64,000 nt of DNA from the NCBI RefSeq assembly GCF_009857445.1, contig NZ_WWCN01000010.1:62001-126000 (forward strand), given 5' to 3'. A program made the position numbers and the translations under genes. A model generated the notes under the pieces. The model saw nothing but the letters and a program-made list of their open reading frames with translations. It was not told the DNA's origin and did not search any database. Positions within the stretch are counted from its first letter, which is position 1. The number at the start of each line of letters is the position of its first letter. Origin of the DNA: Duganella flavida (GTDB lineage Bacteria; Pseudomonadota; Gammaproteobacteria; Burkholderiales; Burkholderiaceae_D). This document shows positions 49,722-60,583 of this stretch, one piece after another.

Positions 49722-52211
49722 ATGCAGCACTATTCGAAAAAGATCGCGTTGACGCCACTCAGCCTGGCCCTGATGGCCATCGGTGTTCCAGCGCTGGCCC
49801 AGACCAGCGTAGGGCAGGTACAGGACGTTGTGGTGACTACCGGCGTACGTGGCGAAGCGCGCACCGTGGCCGATAGCCCAGCACCAGTGGACGTCATCAG
49901 CGGCGAACAATTGATCCACACCGGCCGCGCGGAACTGGCGGAAGCGCTGGCGCGCCTGCTGCCATCGTTTAACTTCGGCACCAACCAGGCGGGCGTGAAC
50001 TCGGTGGTGCGGCCGGTGAGCAATCGCGGCCTCGGACCTGCCTACACGCTGGTGCTGGTGAACGGCAAGCGTCGCCATAATAGCGCGCTGCTGACCAACG
50101 GCGGTGGCGATACCAGCGGCGTCAATGCCATCGACCTGGATACTATTCCGCTCAGCGCCATCGACCATATCGAAGTGCTGAAGGACAGCGCAGCCGCCCA
50201 ATACGGTTCGGACGCAGTGGCTGGTGTGGTGAACGTGATTCTCAAAACCGGTAATCATGGTGGCGAAATCTCGGCAGGTTACGGCAGGCTAAAAGATGCG
50301 GACGGCGACTTGACGAACAAGAAGCTGGAAGGCGATGCAGGTTTCGCTCTGGGCGATGACGGCTTTGTGCACGTTGGTGCGGCGTTGCGCAAGCGCGGGC
50401 AGGCCTGGTACAACTTCCCTTCGACTAACCTGGTGGCTTACTCGCCGGCCTCCAATCCGAAGAATGCGACTTGGAATCGCGATGGTGCGCATAACGGCGA
50501 CCCGGGCATCGAGGCTTACGACCTGGCGTTCAATGCCGAGAAGCCGTACAACGCCGACATCACGCTTTACGCCTTCGGTACTGCGGGAACGCGCAATACG
50601 GTGGCGGGGAATAACTTCCGCCGTCCGAATGGCCTCGCGACTATCGCACAGATTTTTCCGGACGGGTACTTCGCCGTGAATAATATGAGTGCACTCGATT
50701 TCCAGTTGAACTTTGGCGCGCGCGGTAAGACGGCAGGCTGGAATTGGGATATCAGCACTGGTTACGGCAAGAACCGCGCCCGCCAGTACAGCAATCTGAC
50801 GCTAAATCCTTCGCTCGGTCCTTCATCGCCAACCAGCTTTGACAACCTCGCGACCTACCAGTTCGAGCAGTGGACTACCAACGAAGACTTCACCCGCGCC
50901 GTAGACATCGGCGGCAAGAAACCGCTGCAATGGTCGTGGGGCCTGGAGCAGCGTGCCGAACGCTTTGCCACTTTCGCCGGCGATCCGCTGGGCTATAAAA
51001 ACGGCGGCTATATCTTCAAGGCTGGCGACCAAGAGGGAAATCCTAACGTCGGCAAGCCGGCCGCTGTCGGCGCGCAGGCCGGCGTGGCGCTGTCGCCGGC
51101 CGACGCCACCAGCATCCGCCGCACGGTGCTGGCGGTGTATAACGACATTGGCCTGTATCCAACCGAGGACTGGTTCGTGGATGGCGCGGTGCGTTTCGAA
51201 CACTATAACGACAGTGCCGGTAATACGGCCAGCGGCAAAGTAAATAGCCGCTACGATTTCTCGCCGAAGGTGGCAATACGTGGCACAGTGGGCACGGGCT
51301 TCCGCGCACCGTCGCTAACGCAGACCGGTTACTCGCAGACGGACAACCGTACCAACATCAATCCGGTGACGGGTGAGGTGGGGCCTAGCTTGTCCAAGCT
51401 GCTGCGCAATAACTCGGATCTGGCGCATAAATTTGGTGCGCGCGATCTGGATCCGGAGAAGTCGGTCAACTTCGGTATCGGTATTGTGCTCAAACCTGCC
51501 GACAATGTAAACGTGACGCTGGATGGCTATCAGGTCAAGGTGAAGGACCGCATCGTCCGCACTGGCTATATGTTCGGTCCTGCGTTTGCACCGACGCTGA
51601 TTGCGGCGGGACTGACCGGCACTGAGTGGATCCAGTACTTCGCCAATGCAGTGGATACGCGCACGCGCGGCGCCGACCTGGTGGCCGACGCCACCAGCGA
51701 TTACGGCAGCTATGGGCTGGTGCGCTGGGGTGCGGCGCTGAACTGGAACCGCACTACGGTCACGCGCATCAATCCAACGCCGTCGCAGATTACGTCGCTG
51801 GGCGCCAATCCCGGCGGAAGTTCGGTGTGGTTTGGCTACTCGGCTGGTGGCGGCATCGGCGACTTGAGCGCCACGCCGAAGACCAAGCTGATTCTGTCGG
51901 CGCGCTGGTTCCTCGGCGACTTTGAGGCCAACGTGCAAACCACGCGCTACGACTCTTACCTGTGGCAGACCACTGCCGACCGCTCGAAGGATTATCACTT
52001 TGGCGCGAAATGGCTGACGGATTTGGACCTGAGCTATGCCGTCACCAAGAAGACCAAGCTGGTGATCGGTGCGGCCAACCTGTTCAACGTCAAGCCGGAC
52101 AAGAATGGTCCGGGCGACGCCAATTCGGGTGGTAACAGCTTTGTGTACGGCCCGGCGCCGTTCGCGCCAAGTGGCGCTTACTACTACGGCAAGGTGACGT
52201 ATGTCTTCTGA
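49722..52211 (+). CDS. TonB-dependent receptor, organosulfur cluster
   Basis: An 829-residue outer-membrane receptor: signal peptide (LMAIGVPALAQ), VQDVVVTTGVRGEARTVADSPAPVDVISG, plug SNRGLGPAYTLVLVNGKRRHNSALL and IDHIEVLKDSAAAQYGSDAVAGVVNVIL, and a barrel ending [10 protein letters not shown]. It overlaps the next binding-protein gene by 11 bases. Together with the neighbouring TonB and SsuA-type proteins it forms a complete path from outer membrane to SsuCB, implying a substrate too large or too scarce for porins. Confidence 0.9.
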   Translation: MQHYSKKIALTPLSLALMAIGVPALAQTSVGQVQDVVVTTGVRGEARTVADSPAPVDVISGEQLIHTGRAELAEALARLLPSFNFGTNQAGVNSVVRPVSNRGLGPAYTLVLVNGKRRHNSALLTNGGGDTSGVNAIDLDTIPLSAIDHIEVLKDSAAAQYGSDAVAGVVNVILKTGNHGGEISAGYGRLKDADGDLTNKKLEGDAGFALGDDGFVHVGAALRKRGQAWYNFPSTNLVAYSPASNPKNATWNRDGAHNGDPGIEAYDLAFNAEKPYNADITLYAFGTAGTRNTVAGNNFRRPNGLATIAQIFPDGYFAVNNMSALDFQLNFGARGKTAGWNWDISTGYGKNRARQYSNLTLNPSLGPSSPTSFDNLATYQFEQWTTNEDFTRAVDIGGKKPLQWSWGLEQRAERFATFAGDPLGYKNGGYIFKAGDQEGNPNVGKPAAVGAQAGVALSPADATSIRRTVLAVYNDIGLYPTEDWFVDGAVRFEHYNDSAGNTASGKVNSRYDFSPKVAIRGTVGTGFRAPSLTQTGYSQTDNRTNINPVTGEVGPSLSKLLRNNSDLAHKFGARDLDPEKSVNFGIGIVLKPADNVNVTLDGYQVKVKDRIVRTGYMFGPAFAPTLIAAGLTGTEWIQYFANAVDTRTRGADLVADATSDYGSYGLVRWGAALNWNRTTVTRINPTPSQITSLGANPGGSSVWFGYSAGGGIGDLSATPKTKLILSARWFLGDFEANVQTTRYDSYLWQTTADRSKDYHFGAKWLTDLDLSYAVTKKTKLVIGAANLFNVKPDKNGPGDANSGGNSFVYGPAPFAPSGAYYYGKVTYVF

Positions 52212-53214
52212 TGCGGACCAGGTCCGCCGGCGTTTGCTGGCCATGCTGCCCGCAGCCGCGTTGCTCGGTGCTTGTGGCCGGGCTGGGGACAGCGCATCGG
52301 CCGCCAGTACCTCTGCAGCGGGCCGTGTGCCCGATCTCTCGAAGGTTACGCTGGTCTTGGGCGACCAGGTCAAGCTATTGCAGACCAAGGCAGAAGCGGC
52401 CGGCGTACTGAAAGACGTGCCGTACAAAATCCAGTGGGCCAGCTTCCAGGGCGCAGCGCCGCTGTTTGAAGCCGTAGTTTCCGGCGACGTTGATACCGCT
52501 ATGGCGGCCGACACGCCTGCATTGGCCGCAGCTGCGGGTGGTGCGCGTGTGAAGGTGGTAGCGGCCAGCGTTTCGTCGCCGGTTGGTGTGGCGATACTGG
52601 TGCCGCCGGATTCGCCGATTAAAACCGTGGCCGACCTAAAGGGCCGCAACGTCATCGTCTCTTCAGCGCGTGGCAGCGTTGCGCACTTCCTGTTGTTTGG
52701 CGCACTGCGCGAAGCGGGTCTCAAGCCGGAAGAGGTCAACACTGGCTTCCTGCTGCCGAGCGACGCGGCTGTCGCTTTCTCCAGCGGGAAGATCGAAGCA
52801 TGGGCTACCTTCGGCACCTATCAAGCGGCGGCGGAACTGCGCGGTGCGCGCGTGCTGCGCAACGGCGTTGGCATCAATTCCGGCATCGGCGTGATCGCCG
52901 CCTCCGACGCTGCGCTGGCCGATCCTGGCAAACGCGCCGCGCTGGCGGACGTGCTGCAACGGCTGGCGCAATCCAACGTCTGGGCCAACGCCCATCCGAA
53001 GGAATATGGCGAAGTATTTCAGCGCCTAACTGGATTACCACCCCTGGTGGCGCAGCTGGCGGTTAGCCGCGACAAGCCGCAACTGCGCGCGGTCGACAGC
53101 GAGATCGTACGCCAATTGCAGGAAGTCGCCGACACCTTCTACGAAGCCAAACTATTCCCACGCCGGGTAGACGCGAGCAAGCTGGTTGACCCCAGCCTGT
53201 TCCGCCCAGCCTGA
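52201..53214 (+). CDS. SsuA-type ABC binding lipoprotein
   Basis: A 337-residue type-II binding protein with a lipoprotein signal ([18 protein letters not shown], lipobox L-G-A-C). The mature part reads [74 protein letters not shown] across the first lobe. Then come [30 protein letters not shown] and [18 protein letters not shown]. It is a second SsuA paralogue in the operon and could give the transporter a different specificity. Its start lies within the receptor gene's last codons, so the two are coupled. Confidence 0.87.
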   Translation: MSSDADQVRRRLLAMLPAAALLGACGRAGDSASAASTSAAGRVPDLSKVTLVLGDQVKLLQTKAEAAGVLKDVPYKIQWASFQGAAPLFEAVVSGDVDTAMAADTPALAAAAGGARVKVVAASVSSPVGVAILVPPDSPIKTVADLKGRNVIVSSARGSVAHFLLFGALREAGLKPEEVNTGFLLPSDAAVAFSSGKIEAWATFGTYQAAAELRGARVLRNGVGINSGIGVIAASDAALADPGKRAALADVLQRLAQSNVWANAHPKEYGEVFQRLTGLPPLVAQLAVSRDKPQLRAVDSEIVRQLQEVADTFYEAKLFPRRVDASKLVDPSLFRPA

Positions 53215-53234
53215 CCATTTTAAGGAGTATCACC

Positions 53235-54563
53235 ATGAGCAAACGACAATTGAAACTCGGCTTCATCCTGCACGGCGTTGGTCCCGGCTGGGGCGACTGG
53301 CGCCATCCTGATGCCGATCCTACGGCCAGCACCAATATCGACTTTTACCTGCGCCAGGCGAAACTGGCGGAGCAGGCCAAGTTCGATTTCTTGTTTGTCG
53401 CGGATAGTGTGCACATTACCGAGAAATCCAGCCCGCACTACCTGAACCGCTTCGAACCGCTGACGATTTTGTCGGCACTGGCGACGGCCACGCAAAAAAT
53501 TGGCCTGGTCGGCACGCTAACCGTCAGCTATAGCGAGCCATACACGGTGGCGCGCCAGTTTGCTTCACTGGACCATATCAGCAAGGGCCGCGCAGGCTGG
53601 AACGTGGTGACCTCGTGGCTGTCCGGCAGCGCAGAGAATTACGGCAAACCGACGCACCCGCCACATGAAGTCCGCTACCGCATCGCTGCCGAGCATCTCG
53701 AAACGGTGCGCGGCCTGTGGGACTCGTGGGAAGATGATGCGCTGTTGCGCGATAAAGCCAGCGGCGAATTCTTCGATCCATCCAAGCTGCACACGCTGAA
53801 CCACAAGGGCGATTTCTTCTCGGTGCGTGGTCCGCTCAACATCAGCCGCTCGCCGCAAGGCCAGCCGGTGATCTTCCAGGCCGGTGCTTCGGAAGATGGC
53901 CGCAATTTCTCGGCCCGTTACGCGGATGCCTTCTTCACGGAGAATTCGTCGTTCGAAGCGTCGCAAATCTACTACGCCGACATCAAGAAACGCGCCGCAG
54001 CCTTTGGCCGTGCGCCGGAACGCCTGAACGTGCTGCCAGCTTTGCGCGCCATCGTCGGCCGTACCGAGGAAGATGCAGAGCGGCTGTACAAGGAAGCGGT
54101 GGCCCTGATCCGCGTTGAGGACGCGTTGGTGGCTTTGGCTCGATCCTTCAATGAGCATGACCTGACGCAGTACCCGCTGGACGGACCATTCCCGGACATC
54201 GCGCAATACGGGGCTGAGAGCAACCGCAGCTCGTCCGAGCGCATCATCCGCATCGCCCGCGAAGAAAATCTCACGCTGCGCGAAACGGCATTGCGCTTCG
54301 CCAGTCCGCGCCGTGAATTCGTTGGCACAGGCGTGCAGGTGGCAGACGCCATCCAGCACTGGTTCGACGGCGGTGCGGCCGATGGCTTTATTCTGTTCGA
54401 ATCGCTGCCCCGCCAGTTGGATGCTTTCGTGGCCGAAGTGGTGCCAGTGCTGCAGGAGCGCGGTCTGTTCCGGCGCGAATATGAACACAGCACCTTACGT
54501 GGTAATCTGGGCCTCGATGTGCCGGAAAACCAGAATACCGCGGCACGCCGCAAGGCAGCGTAA
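53235..54563 (+). CDS. LLM-class flavin-dependent monooxygenase, NtaA/SnaA/DszA/DmoA type
   Basis: A 442-residue two-component FMNH2 monooxygenase of the NtaA/SnaA family: [100 protein letters not shown] (the G-W-N-V-V-T-S family block), then [27 protein letters not shown]. Relatives oxidise nitrilotriacetate, dibenzothiophene sulfone and dimethyl sulfide. With the SsuD-like enzyme, the cluster has two different C-S-bond oxygenase candidates. AAGGAG upstream supports the start at 53235. Confidence 0.88.
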   Translation: MSKRQLKLGFILHGVGPGWGDWRHPDADPTASTNIDFYLRQAKLAEQAKFDFLFVADSVHITEKSSPHYLNRFEPLTILSALATATQKIGLVGTLTVSYSEPYTVARQFASLDHISKGRAGWNVVTSWLSGSAENYGKPTHPPHEVRYRIAAEHLETVRGLWDSWEDDALLRDKASGEFFDPSKLHTLNHKGDFFSVRGPLNISRSPQGQPVIFQAGASEDGRNFSARYADAFFTENSSFEASQIYYADIKKRAAAFGRAPERLNVLPALRAIVGRTEEDAERLYKEAVALIRVEDALVALARSFNEHDLTQYPLDGPFPDIAQYGAESNRSSSERIIRIAREENLTLRETALRFASPRREFVGTGVQVADAIQHWFDGGAADGFILFESLPRQLDAFVAEVVPVLQERGLFRREYEHSTLRGNLGLDVPENQNTAARRKAA

Positions 54564-54575
54564 GGAGGAGACACG

Positions 54576-56717
54576 ATGAGTGAAGTACAGCATTTACCAC
54601 AACGCCTGCAGCATTTCGTCACGCAACTGGAATCCGTAATCGGGCAGGAAGAAGCGCAGGTTGTCGAACAAGGTTCGGCGCTGCTGCGCGACTTGGTGGC
54701 GCATGACGACTGGCTGCCGCCGGAAGCGGCTGCGCCGCATCCGCAGTTCTATCGCCAGTACCTGTTGTACCGCGATCCAGCCGCGCGTTTTTCGGTGGTG
54801 AGCTTTGTGTGGGGACCGGGCCAGTCGACGCCTATCCACGACCACACGGTTTGGGGCTTGATAGGCTTGCTGCGCGGCGCGGAGATTTCGCATGACTTCC
54901 GCCGCAGCGCCGACGGCAAACTGGAACGCCACGGCGAGCCACAACGCCTGGAGGCCGGCACGGTGGTGGCGGTGTCGCCGACGCTGGGCGATATCCATCA
55001 GGTCTACAACGCGTATAGCGACCGCGTATCGATAGGCATCCACGTCTATGGTGCGGATATCGGCGCGGTTGATCGCAGTGTGTACACGCTGGATGGACAG
55101 GTCAAGCCTTTCCGCTCCGGCTACACGCCACAGATCCCTTACCGCAGCTACCAGCAGGTGAGGGCGGAGCTGCTGGCCGGCCGCGAAATCGCCTTGCTTG
55201 ATGTACGCGAGGAAGATCCCCACGCGCAGGCGCATCCGCTGTTCGCGGCCAACTTCCCATATGGCCGTATCGAAATCGACGCTTACACCAAGCTGCCGCG
55301 CCGCGATGTGCCCATCGTGGTGCTGGATGACGGCGAAGGCCTGGCGCTGCCGTCGGCGTTGCGTTTGCATCAGCTGGGCTACACCAACGTGGCGGTGTTG
55401 GAAGGCGGCGTGTCCGGCTGGCGCGATGCAGGCGGTGAGTTATTCCGCGATGTGAATGTGCCGAGCAAATCGTTTGGTGAATTGGTGGAGCATGAGCGCC
55501 ACACGCCATCCCTGTCCGCGCCGGAAGTGAAGGCGCTGATCGACAAAGGCGAGAACATCGTCATCCTTGATGCGCGCCGCTACGATGAGTACCAGACCAT
55601 GAGCATCCCCGGCAGCATTAGCGTGCCGGGAGCAGAGTTGGCTTTGCGCGCGCGCGAGCTGGCGCCGGATCCATCGACCCGCATCATCGTCAATTGCGCC
55701 GGCCGCACGCGCAGCATCATCGGCACGCAGTCGCTAATTAATGCTGGTGTGCCGAATCCCGTATCGGCGCTACGCAATGGCACCATCGGCTGGACCTTGG
55801 CCGAGCAGCAGCTGGAGCATGGCCAGTCGCGCAGCTATCCGCCGGCATCGGACGCCAACCGGCAAACGGCGGCGCGCGATGCACGCGCGCTGGCCGACCG
55901 CGCCGGCGTGCAGCGGCTGGATCGCTCGCAGCTTGAAGCACTGCATGCGGACCGCACGCGTTCCAACTACTTCTTCGACGTGCGCAGCCCCGGCGAGTAT
56001 GGGGACGGCAGGTTACCGCACTTCCGCAACGCGCCGGGCGGGCAGCTGGTGCAGGAGACCGAACAATTTGCGCCGGTGCGCGGCGCGCGCATCGTACTGG
56101 CTGATAGCGACGGCGTTCGTGCCAACCTCACCGCACACTGGCTGCGCCAGATGAATCACGATGTCTATGTGATAGACGGCCTGCAAGCAGGGGACTTCAG
56201 CATCCCAGGCGGGTGGAAGGACGAGCTGCCGCCGCAGCCGCAAGTGGAGGAGATCAGCATCGATACGCTGGCGCAGTGGCTGGAAGAAGCACCACAACAG
56301 ACGGCGGTGCTGGACTTCACCTCCGGCTTCAACTACCAGAAGCGGCATATTCCCGGTGCTTGGTTTGCGTTGCGTTCGCAGCTGGCGGCGGCACTGGCGC
56401 AGCTACCGGAAGGCGTGCAGCGTTATGTGCTCACGTGCGGCAGCAGCCTGCTGGCGCGTTATGTTGCCGCCGACTTGCGTGTGCTAACCAAGCTGCCGGT
56501 GGTGGTGCTCACTGGTGGAACGGGTGCATGGGCTGCGGCTGGAAAGCCCGTAGAATCAGGCGCTACGCGTTTGGCCTCGCCGCTGATCGACCGTTATCGC
56601 CGTCCGTATGAAGGCACCGACAATCGTGCCGAAGCGATGCAAGCCTATCTCGATTGGGAGTTCGGGCTGGTGGCGCAATTGGGGCGCGATGGGACGCATG
56701 GTTTTCGCGTAGTTTGA
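54576..56717 (+). CDS. Cysteine-dioxygenase-like cupin fused to four rhodanese domains
   Basis: A 713-residue fusion, cytoplasmic by lack of a signal. Residues 1 to about 195 are a thiol dioxygenase cupin ([14 protein letters not shown] with iron ligands His88 and His90, third His in [11 protein letters not shown], and a Tyr in [10 protein letters not shown]). Four rhodanese modules follow (about 195-300, 310-430, 435-545, 550-655). The active-loop cysteine is present only in the second (Cys374, [12 protein letters not shown]) and fourth (Cys621, [10 protein letters not shown]). In the first and third the aligned residue is Asp (Asp251 in VLDDGEG, Asp510 in LADSDG). The gene ends the organosulfur operon, 12 bases after the monooxygenase, and would oxidise a thiol and handle sulfane sulfur or sulfite. 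Confidence 0.88.
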   Translation: MSEVQHLPQRLQHFVTQLESVIGQEEAQVVEQGSALLRDLVAHDDWLPPEAAAPHPQFYRQYLLYRDPAARFSVVSFVWGPGQSTPIHDHTVWGLIGLLRGAEISHDFRRSADGKLERHGEPQRLEAGTVVAVSPTLGDIHQVYNAYSDRVSIGIHVYGADIGAVDRSVYTLDGQVKPFRSGYTPQIPYRSYQQVRAELLAGREIALLDVREEDPHAQAHPLFAANFPYGRIEIDAYTKLPRRDVPIVVLDDGEGLALPSALRLHQLGYTNVAVLEGGVSGWRDAGGELFRDVNVPSKSFGELVEHERHTPSLSAPEVKALIDKGENIVILDARRYDEYQTMSIPGSISVPGAELALRARELAPDPSTRIIVNCAGRTRSIIGTQSLINAGVPNPVSALRNGTIGWTLAEQQLEHGQSRSYPPASDANRQTAARDARALADRAGVQRLDRSQLEALHADRTRSNYFFDVRSPGEYGDGRLPHFRNAPGGQLVQETEQFAPVRGARIVLADSDGVRANLTAHWLRQMNHDVYVIDGLQAGDFSIPGGWKDELPPQPQVEEISIDTLAQWLEEAPQQTAVLDFTSGFNYQKRHIPGAWFALRSQLAAALAQLPEGVQRYVLTCGSSLLARYVAADLRVLTKLPVVVLTGGTGAWAAAGKPVESGATRLASPLIDRYRRPYEGTDNRAEAMQAYLDWEFGLVAQLGRDGTHGFRVV

Positions 56718-56802
56718 CCTCGACGGATTTTTCTCATGCGTTATACTGGTTTCAGGCTGCATAGATGGCCGGATCCCTTCTACTTACATGAGAAAAGTCA
56801 CA

Positions 56803-58509
56803 ATGACGATTACGAAGCGACTGATATTAACCCTGTCGTTGGCTTTGGTGGCGCTGATTTTTGTTGGCGTCACCGGCCTTACCCAGCTCTCGCGCGCGCA
56901 GCACCGGTTGGACATGGTGCAGACCAACCTGATTCCAAGTATCGCCGGCCTGAATTTGGCGAAAGGCTACCTGGCTGATAGCCGCCTTGCCGGTTATCGC
57001 CTGTCGGTGTTCTCCAACTTGTCCGACAAGACGGCGCTGGACAAGGCCTACAACGATGCTCACGCCAAGTTCGACGAGGTGATCGCGAACTACGAGAAGG
57101 AACGCATCTTCGACGACACCGACCGCAAGATGCTGGAGGCCGACAAGGCCGCGATGGCCGCGTATCGCCAGGCGCTGATTCCGTTCCTGGCCGGCGCGCA
57201 TGCCGGCGATCTGGATGCGGTGCGCGCCACGCTGCAAGCCGGCACCCCGCTGGCCACGTCTGCGGCTGCTGTTAAAAAAGCCTTTGACGATCATATCGCC
57301 TACAACAACAAGCTGAGTGATGACGTGCGCGCTGAAAGCGTGGCGGCGTATAACTTTGCTTTCAACTTGCTGGTGACGGTCATTGTGCTGGCGGTGCTGG
57401 TTACCGGTGCATTGGCGTGGCAGCTGTACGTCACCATCAAAGGCAGCCTGGAATCGATCCGCAGCACGCTGGAAGATGTGAGCCAGTCGCTGGACCTGAC
57501 GCACCAAATCAAGGTGGAGCGCATGGACGAAATCGGTCACACGGCGGTGGCGTTCAACAAACTACTGGAGCAGATTGCAGGCGTGATTGAGACAGTGCGT
57601 GCGTCCACCAGCGCGGTGGGCGCGGCTTCGCAGCAGATTGCGGCTGGTACCGGCGACCTGTCGCAGCGTACTTCGTCGCAAGCGGCGGCACTGGAACAGA
57701 CTGCGGCCAGCATGGAGCAGCTGACGTCCACCGTCGGCCAGAATGCGGACAACGCGCGGCAGGCCAACCAGCTGGCGCGTTCCGCGTCCGAAGTGGCAAC
57801 GCAGGGCGGTTCGGTGGTAGAGCAAGTGGTGGTGACGATGGGCTCCATCAACGAATCGTCGCGCAAGATTGTGGATATTATTTCGGTCATCGACGGCATT
57901 GCGTTCCAGACCAATATCCTGGCCTTGAATGCGGCGGTTGAAGCGGCGCGTGCCGGTGAGCAGGGCCGTGGCTTTGCGGTGGTGGCGACCGAGGTGCGTA
58001 ACCTGGCGCAGCGTTCTGCGGCGGCGGCCAAGGAGATTAAGGCGCTGATTGATGATTCGGTGGAGAAGGTGGGCTCGGGCACCAAGCTGGTGGAGCAAGC
58101 CGGCAGCACCATGAACGAAGTGGTCTCCAGTATCAAGCAGGTGACCGACATTGTCGGCGAGATCAGCGCGGCGACACAGGAGCAGAACGACGGCATCGCG
58201 CAAGTGCATCGCGCCGTGACGGAGATGGACCAGACCACGCAGCAGAACTCTTCGCTGGTGGAGCAGACCGCCGCCGCTGCGACCACGCTGCGCGATCAGG
58301 CGGACAAGCTGGATCAAGTAGTCAGCGCGTTCAAGATTAATGCTTCGCGCGCCGCCTATGTGCCGCCGGTAGCACGTCCGGCGCCGCGCTCAAGCGCTTC
58401 GGTAACGCCACTGGCGAAAGGCGCTCCGCGCGCCAAGCTGCTGCCGAAGCCCGCTCCGCAAAAACAGAAAGCTGCTTCCGCCTCTGGCGATGAGTGGGAA
58501 GAGTTCTGA
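56803..58509 (+). CDS. Methyl-accepting chemotaxis protein
   Basis: A 568-residue chemoreceptor: first membrane helix [20 protein letters not shown], a four-helix-bundle type periplasmic domain (about 30-185), a second helix [22 protein letters not shown], a HAMP domain, then a long coiled coil with the conserved hairpin [43 protein letters not shown] around the kinase-contact tip. The C-terminus ends EWEEF, an x-W-x-x-F tether for CheR/CheB methylation enzymes. Start at the ATG at 56803 (MTITKRL); the ATG at 56788 is in frame. It lies just past the organosulfur cluster, with its own short spacer, so a link to that substrate is possible but unproven. Confidence 0.93.
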   Translation: MTITKRLILTLSLALVALIFVGVTGLTQLSRAQHRLDMVQTNLIPSIAGLNLAKGYLADSRLAGYRLSVFSNLSDKTALDKAYNDAHAKFDEVIANYEKERIFDDTDRKMLEADKAAMAAYRQALIPFLAGAHAGDLDAVRATLQAGTPLATSAAAVKKAFDDHIAYNNKLSDDVRAESVAAYNFAFNLLVTVIVLAVLVTGALAWQLYVTIKGSLESIRSTLEDVSQSLDLTHQIKVERMDEIGHTAVAFNKLLEQIAGVIETVRASTSAVGAASQQIAAGTGDLSQRTSSQAAALEQTAASMEQLTSTVGQNADNARQANQLARSASEVATQGGSVVEQVVVTMGSINESSRKIVDIISVIDGIAFQTNILALNAAVEAARAGEQGRGFAVVATEVRNLAQRSAAAAKEIKALIDDSVEKVGSGTKLVEQAGSTMNEVVSSIKQVTDIVGEISAATQEQNDGIAQVHRAVTEMDQTTQQNSSLVEQTAAAATTLRDQADKLDQVVSAFKINASRAAYVPPVARPAPRSSASVTPLAKGAPRAKLLPKPAPQKQKAASASGDEWEEF

Positions 58510-58510
58510 A

Positions 58511-60583
58511 TTAGAAGTTCTTGACCAGTGTCGCGCGCAGTGAGCGCGATTCGATAGGGTGGAAGTGGATGTCGGCAACGGCGGCCGCTTCGCCCTTTAG
58601 TTGGGACTCATAGTAGTAGTCGATGGCGGAGTCGCGGCGGTTGGTGATGTTGAAGGCTTCCAGCTCCAGCGACAGGTTCTTGCGAATCTTCCAGCCGAAG
58701 CGGCCATTCAGCGTCATGCTGGCTTTGGATCGCACGCTGTTATCTTCGATCAGCGGGCGCGGGCCGAAGTAGCGCAGCTTGAGCGAGGCCGAATACGGTC
58801 CGCCATCATCCACCGTTACCGCCAGTTGCCCTGTGCCTTCAATTGCACCGGGAATGTAGCTGCCTTCTTCCTCGTAGCCGCGTGAACGCGCGCGCGCATA
58901 GGCCAAGTCCAGGTCGACCGACAGCCATTTCAAAGGTTTGTAGTAGTTGGAGAACTCGACGCCATAACGGCGGCTTGGCGGACCGGCTTCAGTGGCGCCA
59001 GCGTCGCCGATGTAGACCAGTTCCGAATCAAAGTCCAGGCGGTACAGCGATAGCGAGGTTTGCAGGCCTGGCAGCCACGCAGTACGCGCCCCCAGCTCCA
59101 TGCCGCGTGAACGCACCAGCGGCGTGACCTTGTTCGCCGCAAGGCCGGTCTTGGGATCGATGGTGATAGTGGTGCCGCGCGCGTCGTTGCTATGGAAGCC
59201 GCTGCCAAAGTTGGCGTACACCTCGGCCGTCTGCCACGGCCCGTAGATCAGGCTCACACTAGGGCTGACCAAATGATCATTGGCCTTGCCCGAATTGGCT
59301 GCAAGGTCGCTCTGCACATCGAAGCGGTAGCCGTCCACCCGCGCGCCGACCACGGTGCGGAAGGCTGCATCCCAGCGCGTATTATTCTCGACGTACAGGC
59401 CGGCGCTGGATTCAACGATATGATCCTGCCGCGTCACCGACAGCGTGCGGCGCGCCTGCGTGTTGTACAAACCGTTGAAGATATTGTCGTTCTGGAGCTG
59501 CACGCCGACCGTGGTTTCGCTGTTGCCGGTCTCGGTATGATGGTGCCAGCTGTGAGACGCATTCAGCCCGCTGGTGACGCGCCGGTCCGGCTGTGCAAAC
59601 TGGTCGCCATGTAGCGGATCGTCCATGAAGTAGGTGAAGTTGGACCACAAGTCCAGCAGGTTGGCGATGATGTAGGCGTTGACCTTGAACGCGCTGTCGT
59701 CGGTGGTGCGTCGCCACCCTCCGGAAAGGCTGTAACGGTGGGCCTTGCCGCCGTCCGTGCTGTCGATGGCATCGTTGCGGCCGATCTGCCCATCCTGCAC
59801 GGCACGCAGCGGAATCTGGTCGGTGGAATTCCAGTCCGCCTTGTACGCCATCAGGCTGACGTTGAAACCGTTGTTGGTATAACCCTCGCTGTAACGCAGC
59901 ACAGCATTCAGTTTCTGGTAATCGTCTGGATGCGTGAATGGACCGTCGTTGTGCATCGCTTCGATGGCGTATAGCAGGCTGCCGCGCGAGGTGTCGACCG
60001 AATCGGCCAGCAGCGCACGGCCGTAGCCGTTTTGCCCAGCCGAGATGCTGGCCACGCCTTGCAGCAAGCGGCTTGCATACACCACGGACGCGGTGCCAGC
60101 CGATGCAAAGTCGCCTTCCTCGGCGGAGTAGGGGCCTTTCTTGTAATCGAGCCGCACCGCCAGTTCAGGGATCAGGAAATTCAGGTCGGTCCAGCCCTGG
60201 CCATGCGCGTGGCTGCGCTGGTTGACTGGCATGCCGTCCACGCTGGTGCGCAAGTCGGTGCCGTGATCGAGGTTGAAACCGCGCAGGTAGAACTGGTTGG
60301 CCTTGCCCTCGCCGCTATGCTGGCTGACCACTAGGCCAGGCACCGCCTCCAGCACTTCGCCGGGCCGGTACACGGTGCGCGCCGCCAGCTCTTCCTGCGT
60401 GACGCTGCCCGCGCTGGCGGAATCGGCGACGCCCAGCTGGTTGCTGCGCGAGCCTTCGACGAGAATCTTTTGCAGGATCTGGTCGTCGGCCTGCGCGGCA
60501 CCGAAGGCCAGCAACAGCAGGTATTTAAGGGGCGATTTGATCGATGCTGCTTTGATCGAAGAGGAGGGTTTTGGTGGCGCCAT
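58511..60583 (-). CDS. TonB-dependent receptor next to M1 peptidase
   Basis: A 690-residue outer-membrane receptor: signal-like KYLLLLAFGAAQADD, TonB-box region ILQKILVEGSRS, plug RPGEVLEAVPGLVVSQHSGEGKANQFYLRGFNLDHGTDLRTSVDGMPVNQRSHAHGQGW spread over the plug domain, and a barrel ending RSLRATLVKNF. The N-F-D-H-G-T-D plug block marks the PF07715 group that often partners unknown metal or peptide substrates. It overlaps the DUF6702-like gene upstream by 59 bases, an unusually long overlap, and is the last of three leftward genes. Its stop is two bases from the chemoreceptor stop. Confidence 0.87.
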   Translation of the reverse strand: MAPPKPSSSIKAASIKSPLKYLLLLAFGAAQADDQILQKILVEGSRSNQLGVADSASAGSVTQEELAARTVYRPGEVLEAVPGLVVSQHSGEGKANQFYLRGFNLDHGTDLRTSVDGMPVNQRSHAHGQGWTDLNFLIPELAVRLDYKKGPYSAEEGDFASAGTASVVYASRLLQGVASISAGQNGYGRALLADSVDTSRGSLLYAIEAMHNDGPFTHPDDYQKLNAVLRYSEGYTNNGFNVSLMAYKADWNSTDQIPLRAVQDGQIGRNDAIDSTDGGKAHRYSLSGGWRRTTDDSAFKVNAYIIANLLDLWSNFTYFMDDPLHGDQFAQPDRRVTSGLNASHSWHHHTETGNSETTVGVQLQNDNIFNGLYNTQARRTLSVTRQDHIVESSAGLYVENNTRWDAAFRTVVGARVDGYRFDVQSDLAANSGKANDHLVSPSVSLIYGPWQTAEVYANFGSGFHSNDARGTTITIDPKTGLAANKVTPLVRSRGMELGARTAWLPGLQTSLSLYRLDFDSELVYIGDAGATEAGPPSRRYGVEFSNYYKPLKWLSVDLDLAYARARSRGYEEEGSYIPGAIEGTGQLAVTVDDGGPYSASLKLRYFGPRPLIEDNSVRSKASMTLNGRFGWKIRKNLSLELEAFNITNRRDSAIDYYYESQLKGEAAAVADIHFHPIESRSLRATLVKNF

